DNA of 64,000 nucleotides from DASYQD01 sp036005845. GTDB lineage: Bacteria > Acidobacteriota > Thermoanaerobaculia > Multivoradales > JAIOJS01. A program made the position numbers and the translations under genes. Every line of letters begins with the position of its first letter. Position 1 is the stretch's first letter. The stretch spans positions 19,779 through 83,778 of the forward strand of contig DASYQD010000175.1 in assembly GCA_036005845.1 (NCBI GenBank), written 5' to 3'. Below, piece after piece: positions 17,806 to 26,469 of the stretch. The notes beneath the pieces were generated by a model, which was not told where the DNA came from, ran no database searches, and saw only the letters and a program-made list of their open reading frames with translations.

Positions 17806-18149
17806 GCGAGGACGCCTCGGGCTCGATCGACGGGGAGGCGCCGGTCGACGAGGGCACCGCGGTCGAGCTCGAGGTGACCGACGTGCTCGACCTGCACAGC
17901 TTCCCGCCGGGAGAGATCGGCGCGCTGGTGCGCGACTACCTCGACCTCGCGTGCGAGCGCGGCTTCGCGCAGGTGCGCATCGTCCACGGCCGCGGCGTCG
18001 GCGTGCAGCGTGAGCGGGTGCGGAAGATCCTCGAGCGCGATGCGCGCGTCGAGGCGTTCGGCGACGCGCCCGCCGAGGCCGGCGGTTGGGGCGCGACGTG
18101 GGCGCGGCTGCGCGCCGTACCGCCGCTCGCCGGCGACCCAACGCCATGA
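17802..18149 (+). CDS. Smr-domain protein
   Basis: This is a 115-residue protein consisting mainly of an Smr (small MutS-related) domain. The characteristic 'LDLHSFPPGEIGALVRDYL' opening, 'FAQVRIVHGRGVG' and 'VRKILERDARVEAF' are present in order. Free-standing Smr domains are nucleases or nucleic-acid-binding proteins, in some cases acting on stalled ribosomes. The start is a GTG inside the stop codon of the 1009-residue protein gene (GTGA), and its own stop overlaps the next ATG (ATGA), so it is translationally coupled on both sides. The first 25 residues are acidic and probably unstructured. Confidence 0.88.
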   Translation: MSEDASGSIDGEAPVDEGTAVELEVTDVLDLHSFPPGEIGALVRDYLDLACERGFAQVRIVHGRGVGVQRERVRKILERDARVEAFGDAPAEAGGWGATWARLRAVPPLAGDPTP

Positions 18150-20008
18150 GCGCCAATGCGCCGGGCTCGCCGGCGGCGGCGGCCGAGCGGTCGTCGCGGC
18201 GCCGGCGCACGTGGCGCGAGCGGCTGCGTCTCCCGCCACGCCATCGCCTGCCACCGCTCTTCTTCGACCGCGCCTACACCTTCGCCCTCCCCGCCTCGCC
18301 GCTCGACCCGCTGCGCGGCGAGAAGGTGGTCACCGCGCTCGGTCTGATGGGACTCTTGCGGCCTGGCGAAGTGATCGCGCCGGCGCCCGCCAGCCTGCGC
18401 GACCTGCTGCGGGTGCATGACCGCGACTACCTCGAGGCACTCGGCGACAATGCCGCCGCCGAGCGCGCCTTCGGCTTCGCGATGAACGACGTGCAGCGCG
18501 AGCGCGCTCTGTCGGTGCAGCGGGCGATGACGGGCGGCACGATCGCGGCGGCGCGGCGCGCGCTCGCCGATCGCACCGTCGCCGTCAACGTCGGCGGCGG
18601 TTTCCACCACGCGCGACGCGACCGCGGGCAGGGCTTCTGTCTCTTCAACGACATCGCAGTCGCCATCGCCGCTCTGCGGCGCGGCGGCTTCACGGGCCGG
18701 GTGCTGGTCGTCGACCTCGACCTCCACGACGGCGACGGCACGCGCTCGCTCTTCGCCGCCGACCCCAGCGTCTACACCTACTCGCTGCACAACCGGCACT
18801 GGGACGAGCCGGCCGCCGTCGGCAACACCGCGATCGAGCTCGGCAGCGGCGTCGACGACGCGACGCTGCTCGCCAAGCTGCGCGAGACGCTGCCGTCGGT
18901 GCTCGCCGCCCACCAGCCCGAGCTCGTCTTCTACCTCGCCGGCTGCGATCCTGCCGCGGACGATGCGCTCGGCGATTGGAAGCTGAGCGCCAGCGGGATG
19001 TTGGCGCGAGACCGCTTCGTGATCGAGCTGGTAGGCGGCCGGGACACCGCCAGCGCCGGAGGCGGCGCCGGCGGATCGTCACGCCGCGACACACCGCCGA
19101 TCGTCGTCACCCTCGCCGGCGGCTACGGCGACCGCGCCTGGCGCTACACGGCGCGCTTCCTCGCCTGGTTCGCCGGCCGCGACGAGAACGACGTCGAGCC
19201 GCCTCCGGAGGACGAGGTGCTCATCGCCCGCTATCGCTCGATCGCGCGCCTCCTCTCCCCTGCCGAGCTCAGCGGCGAGGCGCCCGGCGAGCCAGGCGAC
19301 GGCGGCGACGATTGGGGCCTCACTCAGGACGACCTCCTCGGCTCGCTCGCCGAGAGCCCAGCCGACGCGCGCCTCCTCGGCTACTACACGCCGCATGGCG
19401 TCGAGCTGGTGATGGAGAGCAGCGGCATCTTCGATCGCCTGCGCGACCTCGGCTACGAGCAGCCGGCACTCGAGTTCGACCTCTCGTCCGGCGGCGGCCA
19501 CATGGTGCGCATCTGGGGCGGCCGCGACCGCCGCGACCTGCTCGCCGAGATCCGCATGCGCCGCGACCGCCAGGCCTTCCCCGGCTTCGAGCTGCTTGCC
19601 ATCGAGTGGCTGCTGCTGCAGAACCCCCGCGCCGCGTTCACCGCCGAGCGGCCGCCGCTGCCCGGCCAGCGCCACCCCGGCCTCGGCATGCTGCGCGACG
19701 TCATCGCCCTCCTCGTGCAGGTCTGCCACCGCCTCCACCTCGACGGCATCACCTACACACCCAGCCACTTCCACCTCGCTTCGCAGTCGACCAAGTACCT
19801 CCGCTTCCGCGACCCACGCCATGCGGCACTGTTCGACGAACTAAAGACCGCCGTCGCCGGCCTGCCGCTCGCCGAGCAGGCGCGGCGTATCGACGCCGGC
19901 GAGGTCGTCGACTCACGGACCGGCCTGCCGCTCCGCTGGCGTCCGATGCCGATGGTGCTGGTCGTCAGCGACCGCTTGGCACAGTCGCTCGCGGGAACGG
20001 CTCTCTAG
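18146..20008 (+). CDS. Histone-deacetylase-like (acetoin utilisation family) protein with unassigned C-terminal domain
   Basis: This 620-residue protein has a class II-type zinc amidohydrolase domain at about 40-350, in the HDAC/acetylpolyamine deacetylase family. Catalytic residues are visible: His154-His155 in 'GGGFHHARRDRG', zinc ligands Asp192 and His194 in 'DLDLHDGDGT', Asp268 in 'AGCDPAADD', and a Gly-Gly-Tyr near 330. Residues 375-620 form a second domain with 'GYYTPHGVELVMESSGI' and 'LEFDLSSGGGHMVRIWGG' blocks that I do not recognise. The substrate is probably a small acetylated amine or an acetyl-lysine. The ATG overlaps the Smr stop. The C-terminal half makes it about twice the usual family length. 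Confidence 0.85.
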   Translation: MSANAPGSPAAAAERSSRRRRTWRERLRLPPRHRLPPLFFDRAYTFALPASPLDPLRGEKVVTALGLMGLLRPGEVIAPAPASLRDLLRVHDRDYLEALGDNAAAERAFGFAMNDVQRERALSVQRAMTGGTIAAARRALADRTVAVNVGGGFHHARRDRGQGFCLFNDIAVAIAALRRGGFTGRVLVVDLDLHDGDGTRSLFAADPSVYTYSLHNRHWDEPAAVGNTAIELGSGVDDATLLAKLRETLPSVLAAHQPELVFYLAGCDPAADDALGDWKLSASGMLARDRFVIELVGGRDTASAGGGAGGSSRRDTPPIVVTLAGGYGDRAWRYTARFLAWFAGRDENDVEPPPEDEVLIARYRSIARLLSPAELSGEAPGEPGDGGDDWGLTQDDLLGSLAESPADARLLGYYTPHGVELVMESSGIFDRLRDLGYEQPALEFDLSSGGGHMVRIWGGRDRRDLLAEIRMRRDRQAFPGFELLAIEWLLLQNPRAAFTAERPPLPGQRHPGLGMLRDVIALLVQVCHRLHLDGITYTPSHFHLASQSTKYLRFRDPRHAALFDELKTAVAGLPLAEQARRIDAGEVVDSRTGLPLRWRPMPMVLVVSDRLAQSLAGTAL

Positions 20009-20203
20009 TTCCGATCCGCCCGATCCGCCAGAGGAACGACGGCTGCATTGGCTTCCGGCGCGTTCAGCGCCGTTGACAGATCGCTCACTTGCTGTTCAGA
20101 TTGCCGGCGTCCACACATTTTTAGTTTTTCGTTGAACATGCCCGGGCACCTGATCGACAGGTGGGCCGCCGGGAACGTAGACGTTGCTTGGAGGAAAGGA
20201 TCC

Positions 20204-20869
20204 ATGATCTTTCGGCCGCTTGCGGCGCTCATCGCCGTTTCCGCGTGTCTACCGGCCGCCGTTCTTGCCGATCCGCCCCCGTCTGGTCCGAAACTGACGT
20301 TTACCAAAGACGCCGTGGTCGTGGAGGAGCTGACGCCGGGCGCCGAGGTGGCGTTCTTCGGCGTCACACAGACGCTCGCCGCCGACCAGGTACCCGAGAT
20401 GCGCGCGTACGCGCGTTTGCTGCGAGACGACAATCACGACGGCGTCGAGCGGCTGGAGCTTCCCGCCGGTGTCCCCGACCACGCTACCTTCGTGGCGGTC
20501 GACCTCGACACGGGTAAAGCGCAGGCCGCCGCGCCGTCCGGTTACCCGATTCGCCGCATACCGTGGCGCGGGCGCGGCATCACGGACTCGGGCCATGGCG
20601 TCGACCAGATCGAGGACAACCGGGTCACCGCGAACCTCCTCGTCTGTCGTCGCGCCGTGGGCTGCTGGTTTATCGAGACCGCCGACGGCGGAGCCGCCGA
20701 TGTGGGACAGCGTGCCGACGGGACCCTCCGCGTGTTGATTTCGAGCCTCGAGCCGCTGGGCAACACGACTGCGCGGCCGCCGGGCCGGCTGCTGCCCACC
20801 GACGTCGTCGCGATGCTCGACCCGCGCAAGCTCGAGCTGACTCTCGTCGGCGTCCTGCCGAACGAGTGA
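20204..20869 (+). CDS. Hypothetical exported protein upstream of the RHS gene
   Basis: This 221-residue protein has a clear signal peptide ('MIFRPLAALIAVSACLPAAVLA') and no family I recognise. The mature part is beta-rich ('LTFTKDAVVVEELTPGAEVAF', 'HATFVAVDLDTGKA'). GGAGGAAAGG precedes the ATG by a few bases. It lies 19 bp before the 1661-residue RHS gene on the same strand, so the two should be co-transcribed, and it may help export or display that protein. A TTGACA at 20073-20078 upstream could be its -35, but the matching -10 is weak. The GC content is lower than in the flanking genes. Confidence 0.7.
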   Translation: MIFRPLAALIAVSACLPAAVLADPPPSGPKLTFTKDAVVVEELTPGAEVAFFGVTQTLAADQVPEMRAYARLLRDDNHDGVERLELPAGVPDHATFVAVDLDTGKAQAAAPSGYPIRRIPWRGRGITDSGHGVDQIEDNRVTANLLVCRRAVGCWFIETADGGAADVGQRADGTLRVLISSLEPLGNTTARPPGRLLPTDVVAMLDPRKLELTLVGVLPNE

Positions 20870-20888
20870 CGCCGGCCGGAGACACGAG

Positions 20889-23800
20889 ATGACTCCCGAG
20901 ATGCACGTCAAGGCCCTATTCGCCCTGGCCGTCTTCACGGCGATCGCGGCCGCCGCGTCTGCGCAAGATCACGCCAACGAAGCGCGCGGCCTCAGCCCGG
21001 CCGCCTCCCGGACCTTCGGCCCCGACACGGTCAACATGTACAACGGGAACCTATCGATCGTGCTCCCACTGCACGAGTCGAAAGGTGACGGCAACTTGTC
21101 CGTGGCTCTGTCCTTGGTCTACAACGGTCAGCTCTGGGAGCACTTCCAGTACACCAACAACGTCGGGCAAGACCTCGTACAGTCCCTGCCCGACCGGGCG
21201 AACAACGCCGGGCTCGGGTGGCGTCTTTCCTTGACCCGACTCAATCCCCCCCAGTACCCCGACGACACCGCAACCGTCGACAGCTTCGAGAGCGCAGATG
21301 GCAGCCGCCACGGGTTCTACCCAACCTTGCACGAAGGAGATACCAACCAGATCTTGACGAAGGCCTATTCCCGGGATTCGTCCTATCTCCGCTACAGATC
21401 AGCCCAGGCGACGATCGATATGCCGGATGGTTCGAGCGTTCGTTTCGCCGGCTCGACCGCCACGACGGGCTACCCGACAGCCATCGTCGATTCGTTCGGC
21501 AACACGGCAACCATCAGCTATTACGACGCCAATGGCGCTCCCGCAGCGGCAAACGACGCCCTCGAATGGCAGATCGACGACGGCTACCGCTCCCAACATA
21601 TCTACTTTCGGCTCACGCCAGCACCTTATTCTGACTACCAACCGAAGCTCGTCGACCGCGTCGTCGTAGCCGCCTTCAATGGTACGACGGCCACTTATCA
21701 ACTTCGCTACAACATCGATGACGGCACGCCACCGACCAACGAGATCCAGCTTACCGGCTGCGGCAACACCGACCAGGACACGAGGAACCGGCCGGTCGTC
21801 TTTCTAACCAGGGTGGAAATGCCCGATGGTACGACCTTCCGGATGCCCTTGGACAACTACTACACGACGACAGCAACGGGTGCGCCGTGCACCAGCGGGC
21901 TGTTGCGCCGGCTGGGCCTGCGACACCTGGGCTCGGTGGAGTGGGACTTTGGGGCCTATGGGTTTCCTATTTCCTCCTCGCCGCGCGCCTATCGTCAGGT
22001 GACGACAGGGGTCACCGGCAGGCGCCTGCTCGGTGCCAACGGCGCGGTCCTAGCCGGAGAGTGGACCTTGGGCTCGACCCTCACCTCGTTGAGCGAGAAG
22101 GTCACCACCGTCGTCGATCCCAACGGCACTACCTGGAAGCACTACTTTTCTGCCTGCGCGATCAACTGCAGTCCTGCCGACCGCGCGTTCGAATATGGCC
22201 TGCCGTTCAGCAGAGACGGCGGGCGCGGTGACGACGCCGGCCACTGGCTGTCGCTCGAGGTGATCCCCGCCGGGATGGCGACCGCTGTACGCAAGCTTTA
22301 CCTGACGTACGAGCACGACCCCGCGAGCTCGATCGACCCCGACGACCTGCAGCTCAACCAGCGCCGCAATCAGCGGCTGTCGGGGAGCCGCGTCTCTTAC
22401 GATGACAACGGCATCCCGGAGCTCACGGATCCCTACATCGACCAGACTCTCAGTGACTTCGACGGCTTCTCGCACTACCGCTCGACGAATACCTCAGCCT
22501 CCGGCTTCCCCGATGTGACCTCGCGAACCGCGACGACCTCCTTCAACCCCGGCAACCACATGCCCGGCCAGCCTGGCTACACACCCTGGACCAGCTCCAC
22601 CTGGATGCTCGAGGGCAACACCTCGAGCTCCGTGTCGATGGCCGTCCCGCAGCCCGAGGGCGGCGTGGTGACGCAGGCGCTCTACCAGAGTGTCTGCATC
22701 GACGCCACGACCGGCTTCCTCAAGGGGCGCCGCGTGCACCAGCAGAACAGCAGCGGGTACTCCAGCCACGACCTCGTGGCGGTCTTCGAGCCCGAGAACG
22801 GCAACCTTCGGCACGAAAATTATTACGGCGGCGATATCCAGACGATCGATACGTCCCCCGGCGGAGGCGCCATTTGCAGCCTCGTGAGCTCGCTCGCTGG
22901 GCCGGAGTACCGGATCAGCCACACCTACTCGAGAGGCATGAGAGCCACCTCGAGTTACGACGGCGTGGCTGGCCTGTTTCTCGATCGCGACATCGATGCG
23001 TCGACCGGCCTCGCGAGCCGCGTGCGCGATGTCGCCAAAGAGGAAACGGCCTACACCTTCAACGAAGCTGGAGAGCTTACCAACGTGGCCGCCCCCGACG
23101 TATCGGCGGTCACTTACGTCTACCGTGATCCCACTAGCTCGACGAGTCTGGCAAGGGTGACGGTGAACCAGCACGCGTCGACGGCAGGATCCACCGGCGA
23201 CGTCACCACGCGCACGACCCTCGACGCCTTCGGCCGCGTCAGCATCGAAGAGCAACGGCAGTACGACGGCACGTTCACGGAACGCCGGAGGTTCTACAAC
23301 ACGCTCGGCTGGCCTACGTACGTCACCGAGCTGGGGACGCAGGCTTACGGCACCACCTACACGCAGTTCGATGCCTTCGGCCGTCCGCGACGCATCATTC
23401 CCGCCGACAGCAACTCGCACGTGGTAGCGCTCCAGTATGACGGCGATCTTGCGGTGACGCGCACGGTCAGGGTGGCCACCGCCGCCGGCGTGGAGACGGA
23501 CGCCCTCACCCGAGAGACCTACGACGCCTTCGGTCGCCTCGCGCAGGTCACGGAGCCCAACGGCACACTGACGCAGTACCACTACGACGCGGGCGACCGT
23601 CTCTATTGGATCTGCCAGAACGCCGACTTGAACAACAACACCTGCGGCCAGAAGCGGGTGTTCACTTACGACAATCGTGGCATGCTGCTCAGTGAACAGC
23701 ACCCGGAGCTCGGCTCCACCGGCAACGGCACCGTCACTTACAGCGCCATCGACTCCCGAGGACACGCGCATAGCCGCAGCGACGGCGTGCACACGCTTAC

Positions 23801-25874
23801 CTTCGGCTACGACTTAGCCGAGCGGCTGAGAACGGTGCGGGAAGGCTCGACGGACCTCAAGAGCTTCACCTACGGCACCGACAACTCCCCCACCGACGCG
23901 CGGTTGGGGAAGCTCGTGACCGCCACCCGGTACAACTACCACCTCATCGGCACAACGGCGTTCACCATCAAGATCGACGAGACCTACACCTACGCCGGTC
24001 GCGGCGGGCGGCCGTCGAACCGCACTACCCAGCTCACCTCCTGGACCTCGGCCAACCCGACACCCGTCTCCGGCGAGGCGTTCAGCCAGGGTTGGGTCTA
24101 CGACGATCTCGGCACGACCAACGACACGACATACCCGCGCTGCACAGGAGGCTCCTGCCTCAACCATGACAGCGCGCGCACGATCAGCGGCACTCACACC
24201 AACGGTTGGCTCACAGCCGTCGCAGAGACCGGGGGCGCCAGCTACGCGAGCGCCATCACCTATCATCCGAACGGGATGCTCAAGGCGATCTCGCGCAGCA
24301 ACGGAGTGTCGCTGTCGGTGGGACTCGACCCAAACTACCTCCCCCGACCGGCATCGTTCGCGACGGCAGGAGCCGCGACCAACTGGTTCTCCGGCAACTA
24401 TTCGTACGACGGAGCCGGAAATGTCACCCGTATCGGCAGCTCGCGATTCACCTACGATCTCCTGAGTCGACTCAAGACCGCCGACGAGTCCGTGGAGGAG
24501 CCGACTCCCGGCCTACCCTTCAGCGACGGCTTCGAGACCGGCGACACGCGCTGCTGGGACCCGGGCTCCTGCCTATCGGGAGCGCATCCGGTGAGCCAGA
24601 GCTACACGTACGACCTGTTCGGCAACCTCACCGACATCGCCGGCAGCCCCGGGCGCTCGACACCGACCAGTGGGACTACCAACCGGCTCACCGCAGCGAC
24701 CTACGACGCCGCCGGCAATTTGCTCACCTGGAACGGCGAGACCTACGACTACGACGCCCTAGGCATGGTCGAACGCCGATGCCCGAGCGGCTGCACTTCC
24801 AGCGCTGCTGATTGGCGCTACACATATACAGCAGATGACGAGCGTTTGTGGGCGTACGAAGCTACTGTGGGCACAGGCAACGTCTGGACCGTGCGAGACC
24901 TCGATGGCCGCGCCTTACGCGAGTACGACGCCGTCGCCGCCTGGGCGACGCGCGACTACATCTACCGCGACACCGAGTTGCTCGCGTCCAACTTCCCGAG
25001 CGAGGGCGACCGCCACTTCCACGTCGACCACTTGGGTACGCCGCGGCTGGTCACCAACAGTGCGAAGACGATTGTTGCCTATCATGTCTACCTCCCGTTC
25101 GGGGAAGAGGCGACCGCAACGGCCCAGGACTTGGAGAGGAGAAAGTTTACCGGCCACGAGAGGGACACGCTCGGCACGAGCGCGGTCGCTGATGATCGGG
25201 ACTATATGCATGCCAGGTATTACAACCCACAGCTTGGCAGGTTTCTAACCACTGATCGAGTCCATGGTTTGCCAAGAAGTCCGCGAAGCTGGAACAGATA
25301 TGCCTATGTCGCCGCAAATCCCTTGAAGTTCATCGATGCAAACGGCGCAACAGTTGTCGTGCCCAAATACCTCAGCAACGTCATTGCAGAAGCCATGGAG
25401 CGAAGTGCCACTTTCTGGTTTCTATTTAGTCGCGCCGACGCCGATCCCCGGGTCACGGTGAGCTTTGCGACTCAGGCCCGCGCGAAGCCGGGGTCTCGCC
25501 TGGATTCTGTGTTCACGCTGCGGCGGACCAATAGCGGAGAGGTGACGGAGCTCAAGCAGCAGATACGCTTGCCACCGGGTACGGCGACGGCGTCGAAGAT
25601 TGGCCACGAACTCGCTCACAACTGGGAGATCCTCGACACCGGATTGACTCTGGAAGAGAGGGCCGCCGCAGGCGAGCGTGGGATACGAAGGAATTCGACC
25701 GGTTGGGAGTCGGATGCTGCATTGCGCACTGAGAAGATCATCGAAATAGAGCAAACGATCAGCGTTAGAGTGCTGCAGTCGCCCGCTGCGCTGAGCGCAA
25801 CAGGCGACCTCGGTGCTTTGGGCGCCGGTTTCGGAATAGTTGTCTACGTAGAAGGCGTCCCAATGCCGTTCTAA
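20889..25874 (+). CDS. RHS/YD-repeat polymorphic-toxin-like protein with HELAH C-terminal tip
   Basis: This 1661-residue secreted RHS protein has a signal peptide (about residues 1-26) and an N-terminal region beginning 'ARGLSPAASRTFGPDTVNMYNG'. Many YD repeats follow ('YDAFGRLAQV', 'YDLFGNLTDI', 'YDYDALGM'). The RHS core ends in the usual 'HFHVDHLGTPRLVTN', 'LPFGEE', 'ARYYNPQLGRFLTTD' and 'NRYAYVAANPLKFIDANG' (to about 1486). The tip, residues 1487-1661, is unrelated to the core and contains 'KIGHELAHNWE' (HExxH at 1573-1577), a zinc metallopeptidase signature. Codon use becomes more AT-rich near the tip. Residues about 1203-1228 insert 'FSDGFETGDTRCWD' into the repeats. RHS shells encapsulate toxins delivered to rivals. 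The next gene is a candidate immunity protein. An alternative ATG four codons downstream (20901) would give a more compact signal peptide. Confidence 0.9.
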   Translation: MTPEMHVKALFALAVFTAIAAAASAQDHANEARGLSPAASRTFGPDTVNMYNGNLSIVLPLHESKGDGNLSVALSLVYNGQLWEHFQYTNNVGQDLVQSLPDRANNAGLGWRLSLTRLNPPQYPDDTATVDSFESADGSRHGFYPTLHEGDTNQILTKAYSRDSSYLRYRSAQATIDMPDGSSVRFAGSTATTGYPTAIVDSFGNTATISYYDANGAPAAANDALEWQIDDGYRSQHIYFRLTPAPYSDYQPKLVDRVVVAAFNGTTATYQLRYNIDDGTPPTNEIQLTGCGNTDQDTRNRPVVFLTRVEMPDGTTFRMPLDNYYTTTATGAPCTSGLLRRLGLRHLGSVEWDFGAYGFPISSSPRAYRQVTTGVTGRRLLGANGAVLAGEWTLGSTLTSLSEKVTTVVDPNGTTWKHYFSACAINCSPADRAFEYGLPFSRDGGRGDDAGHWLSLEVIPAGMATAVRKLYLTYEHDPASSIDPDDLQLNQRRNQRLSGSRVSYDDNGIPELTDPYIDQTLSDFDGFSHYRSTNTSASGFPDVTSRTATTSFNPGNHMPGQPGYTPWTSSTWMLEGNTSSSVSMAVPQPEGGVVTQALYQSVCIDATTGFLKGRRVHQQNSSGYSSHDLVAVFEPENGNLRHENYYGGDIQTIDTSPGGGAICSLVSSLAGPEYRISHTYSRGMRATSSYDGVAGLFLDRDIDASTGLASRVRDVAKEETAYTFNEAGELTNVAAPDVSAVTYVYRDPTSSTSLARVTVNQHASTAGSTGDVTTRTTLDAFGRVSIEEQRQYDGTFTERRRFYNTLGWPTYVTELGTQAYGTTYTQFDAFGRPRRIIPADSNSHVVALQYDGDLAVTRTVRVATAAGVETDALTRETYDAFGRLAQVTEPNGTLTQYHYDAGDRLYWICQNADLNNNTCGQKRVFTYDNRGMLLSEQHPELGSTGNGTVTYSAIDSRGHAHSRSDGVHTLTFGYDLAERLRTVREGSTDLKSFTYGTDNSPTDARLGKLVTATRYNYHLIGTTAFTIKIDETYTYAGRGGRPSNRTTQLTSWTSANPTPVSGEAFSQGWVYDDLGTTNDTTYPRCTGGSCLNHDSARTISGTHTNGWLTAVAETGGASYASAITYHPNGMLKAISRSNGVSLSVGLDPNYLPRPASFATAGAATNWFSGNYSYDGAGNVTRIGSSRFTYDLLSRLKTADESVEEPTPGLPFSDGFETGDTRCWDPGSCLSGAHPVSQSYTYDLFGNLTDIAGSPGRSTPTSGTTNRLTAATYDAAGNLLTWNGETYDYDALGMVERRCPSGCTSSAADWRYTYTADDERLWAYEATVGTGNVWTVRDLDGRALREYDAVAAWATRDYIYRDTELLASNFPSEGDRHFHVDHLGTPRLVTNSAKTIVAYHVYLPFGEEATATAQDLERRKFTGHERDTLGTSAVADDRDYMHARYYNPQLGRFLTTDRVHGLPRSPRSWNRYAYVAANPLKFIDANGATVVVPKYLSNVIAEAMERSATFWFLFSRADADPRVTVSFATQARAKPGSRLDSVFTLRRTNSGEVTELKQQIRLPPGTATASKIGHELAHNWEILDTGLTLEERAAAGERGIRRNSTGWESDAALRTEKIIEIEQTISVRVLQSPAALSATGDLGALGAGFGIVVYVEGVPMPF

Positions 25875-25916
25875 TGACAAACGCTGGAATAATCTTCGAG
25901 ACCGCAGGAATAAGAA

Positions 25917-26375
25917 ATGAGACGCCCTTTTCTAGTTGTTGTGCTCACACTCATAAGTCAAATGGCTTCACCAGTGCGGTCCACCATTCGGGAGGTTCCG
26001 CCGTCGCTGGCGACGGTGGCGGGAATCTTCGTCGGATCAACTTCCGGAACGACGGTTCAGCGCCTGCTCCTTAACGCGGATGGTACGGGTGATTTTGTCA
26101 ATGTCGCTTTTAATTCTTCGTCGAACAAGGTGTCCCGCTATAATGTGCGCGTGCGCAGTTTCACCAATTGGAAGATTGCTCTAGATCTGGTCTCCGCGAG
26201 TGGCGCCAGACCTATCCGTGCAACAGGAGAGTTGCGATTCTTTGACGCATCATTGCGGCTCCCGGCGATGGAGGGATATCGAGCGAGGTCGATCCGTCTG
26301 TTTCGCGAACAGACCCTCATGTCCATGATGGAGACCGCGCGGGAGGCGATGGCATCAGCTCCACATCAGCAGTGA
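25917..26375 (+). CDS. Small exported protein, candidate immunity/partner of the RHS tip
   Basis: This is a 152-residue protein with a signal peptide ('RRPFLVVVLTLISQMASPVRS') and no recognisable family. It begins 42 bp after the RHS stop, with AGGA ahead of the ATG at 8-base spacing, on the same strand. Its base composition is clearly lower in GC than the window average and matches the toxin tip. In polymorphic-toxin loci the gene directly after the toxin tip usually encodes immunity, and an exported immunity protein would fit a toxin acting in the periplasm or outside the cell. An ATG overlapping the RHS stop opens a different 66-codon frame, which I consider spurious. Confidence 0.7.
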   Translation: MRRPFLVVVLTLISQMASPVRSTIREVPPSLATVAGIFVGSTSGTTVQRLLLNADGTGDFVNVAFNSSSNKVSRYNVRVRSFTNWKIALDLVSASGARPIRATGELRFFDASLRLPAMEGYRARSIRLFREQTLMSMMETAREAMASAPHQQ

Positions 26376-26469
26376 CCAGCGGGTCAAACCGCAATCCATC
26401 ACAGTGAGCGTTAAGTAACTGGACTATGGGCCGAGGGGTACGCGAGAGGTTGGCGCGACGTGCTCGTCG

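Noticed and set aside
25874..26074. 66-codon frame whose ATG overlaps the RHS stop (TAATG)
   Set aside because: The overlapping 152-codon frame at 25917 has a signal peptide and a ribosome-binding site, while this one is short and Ser/Gly-rich.
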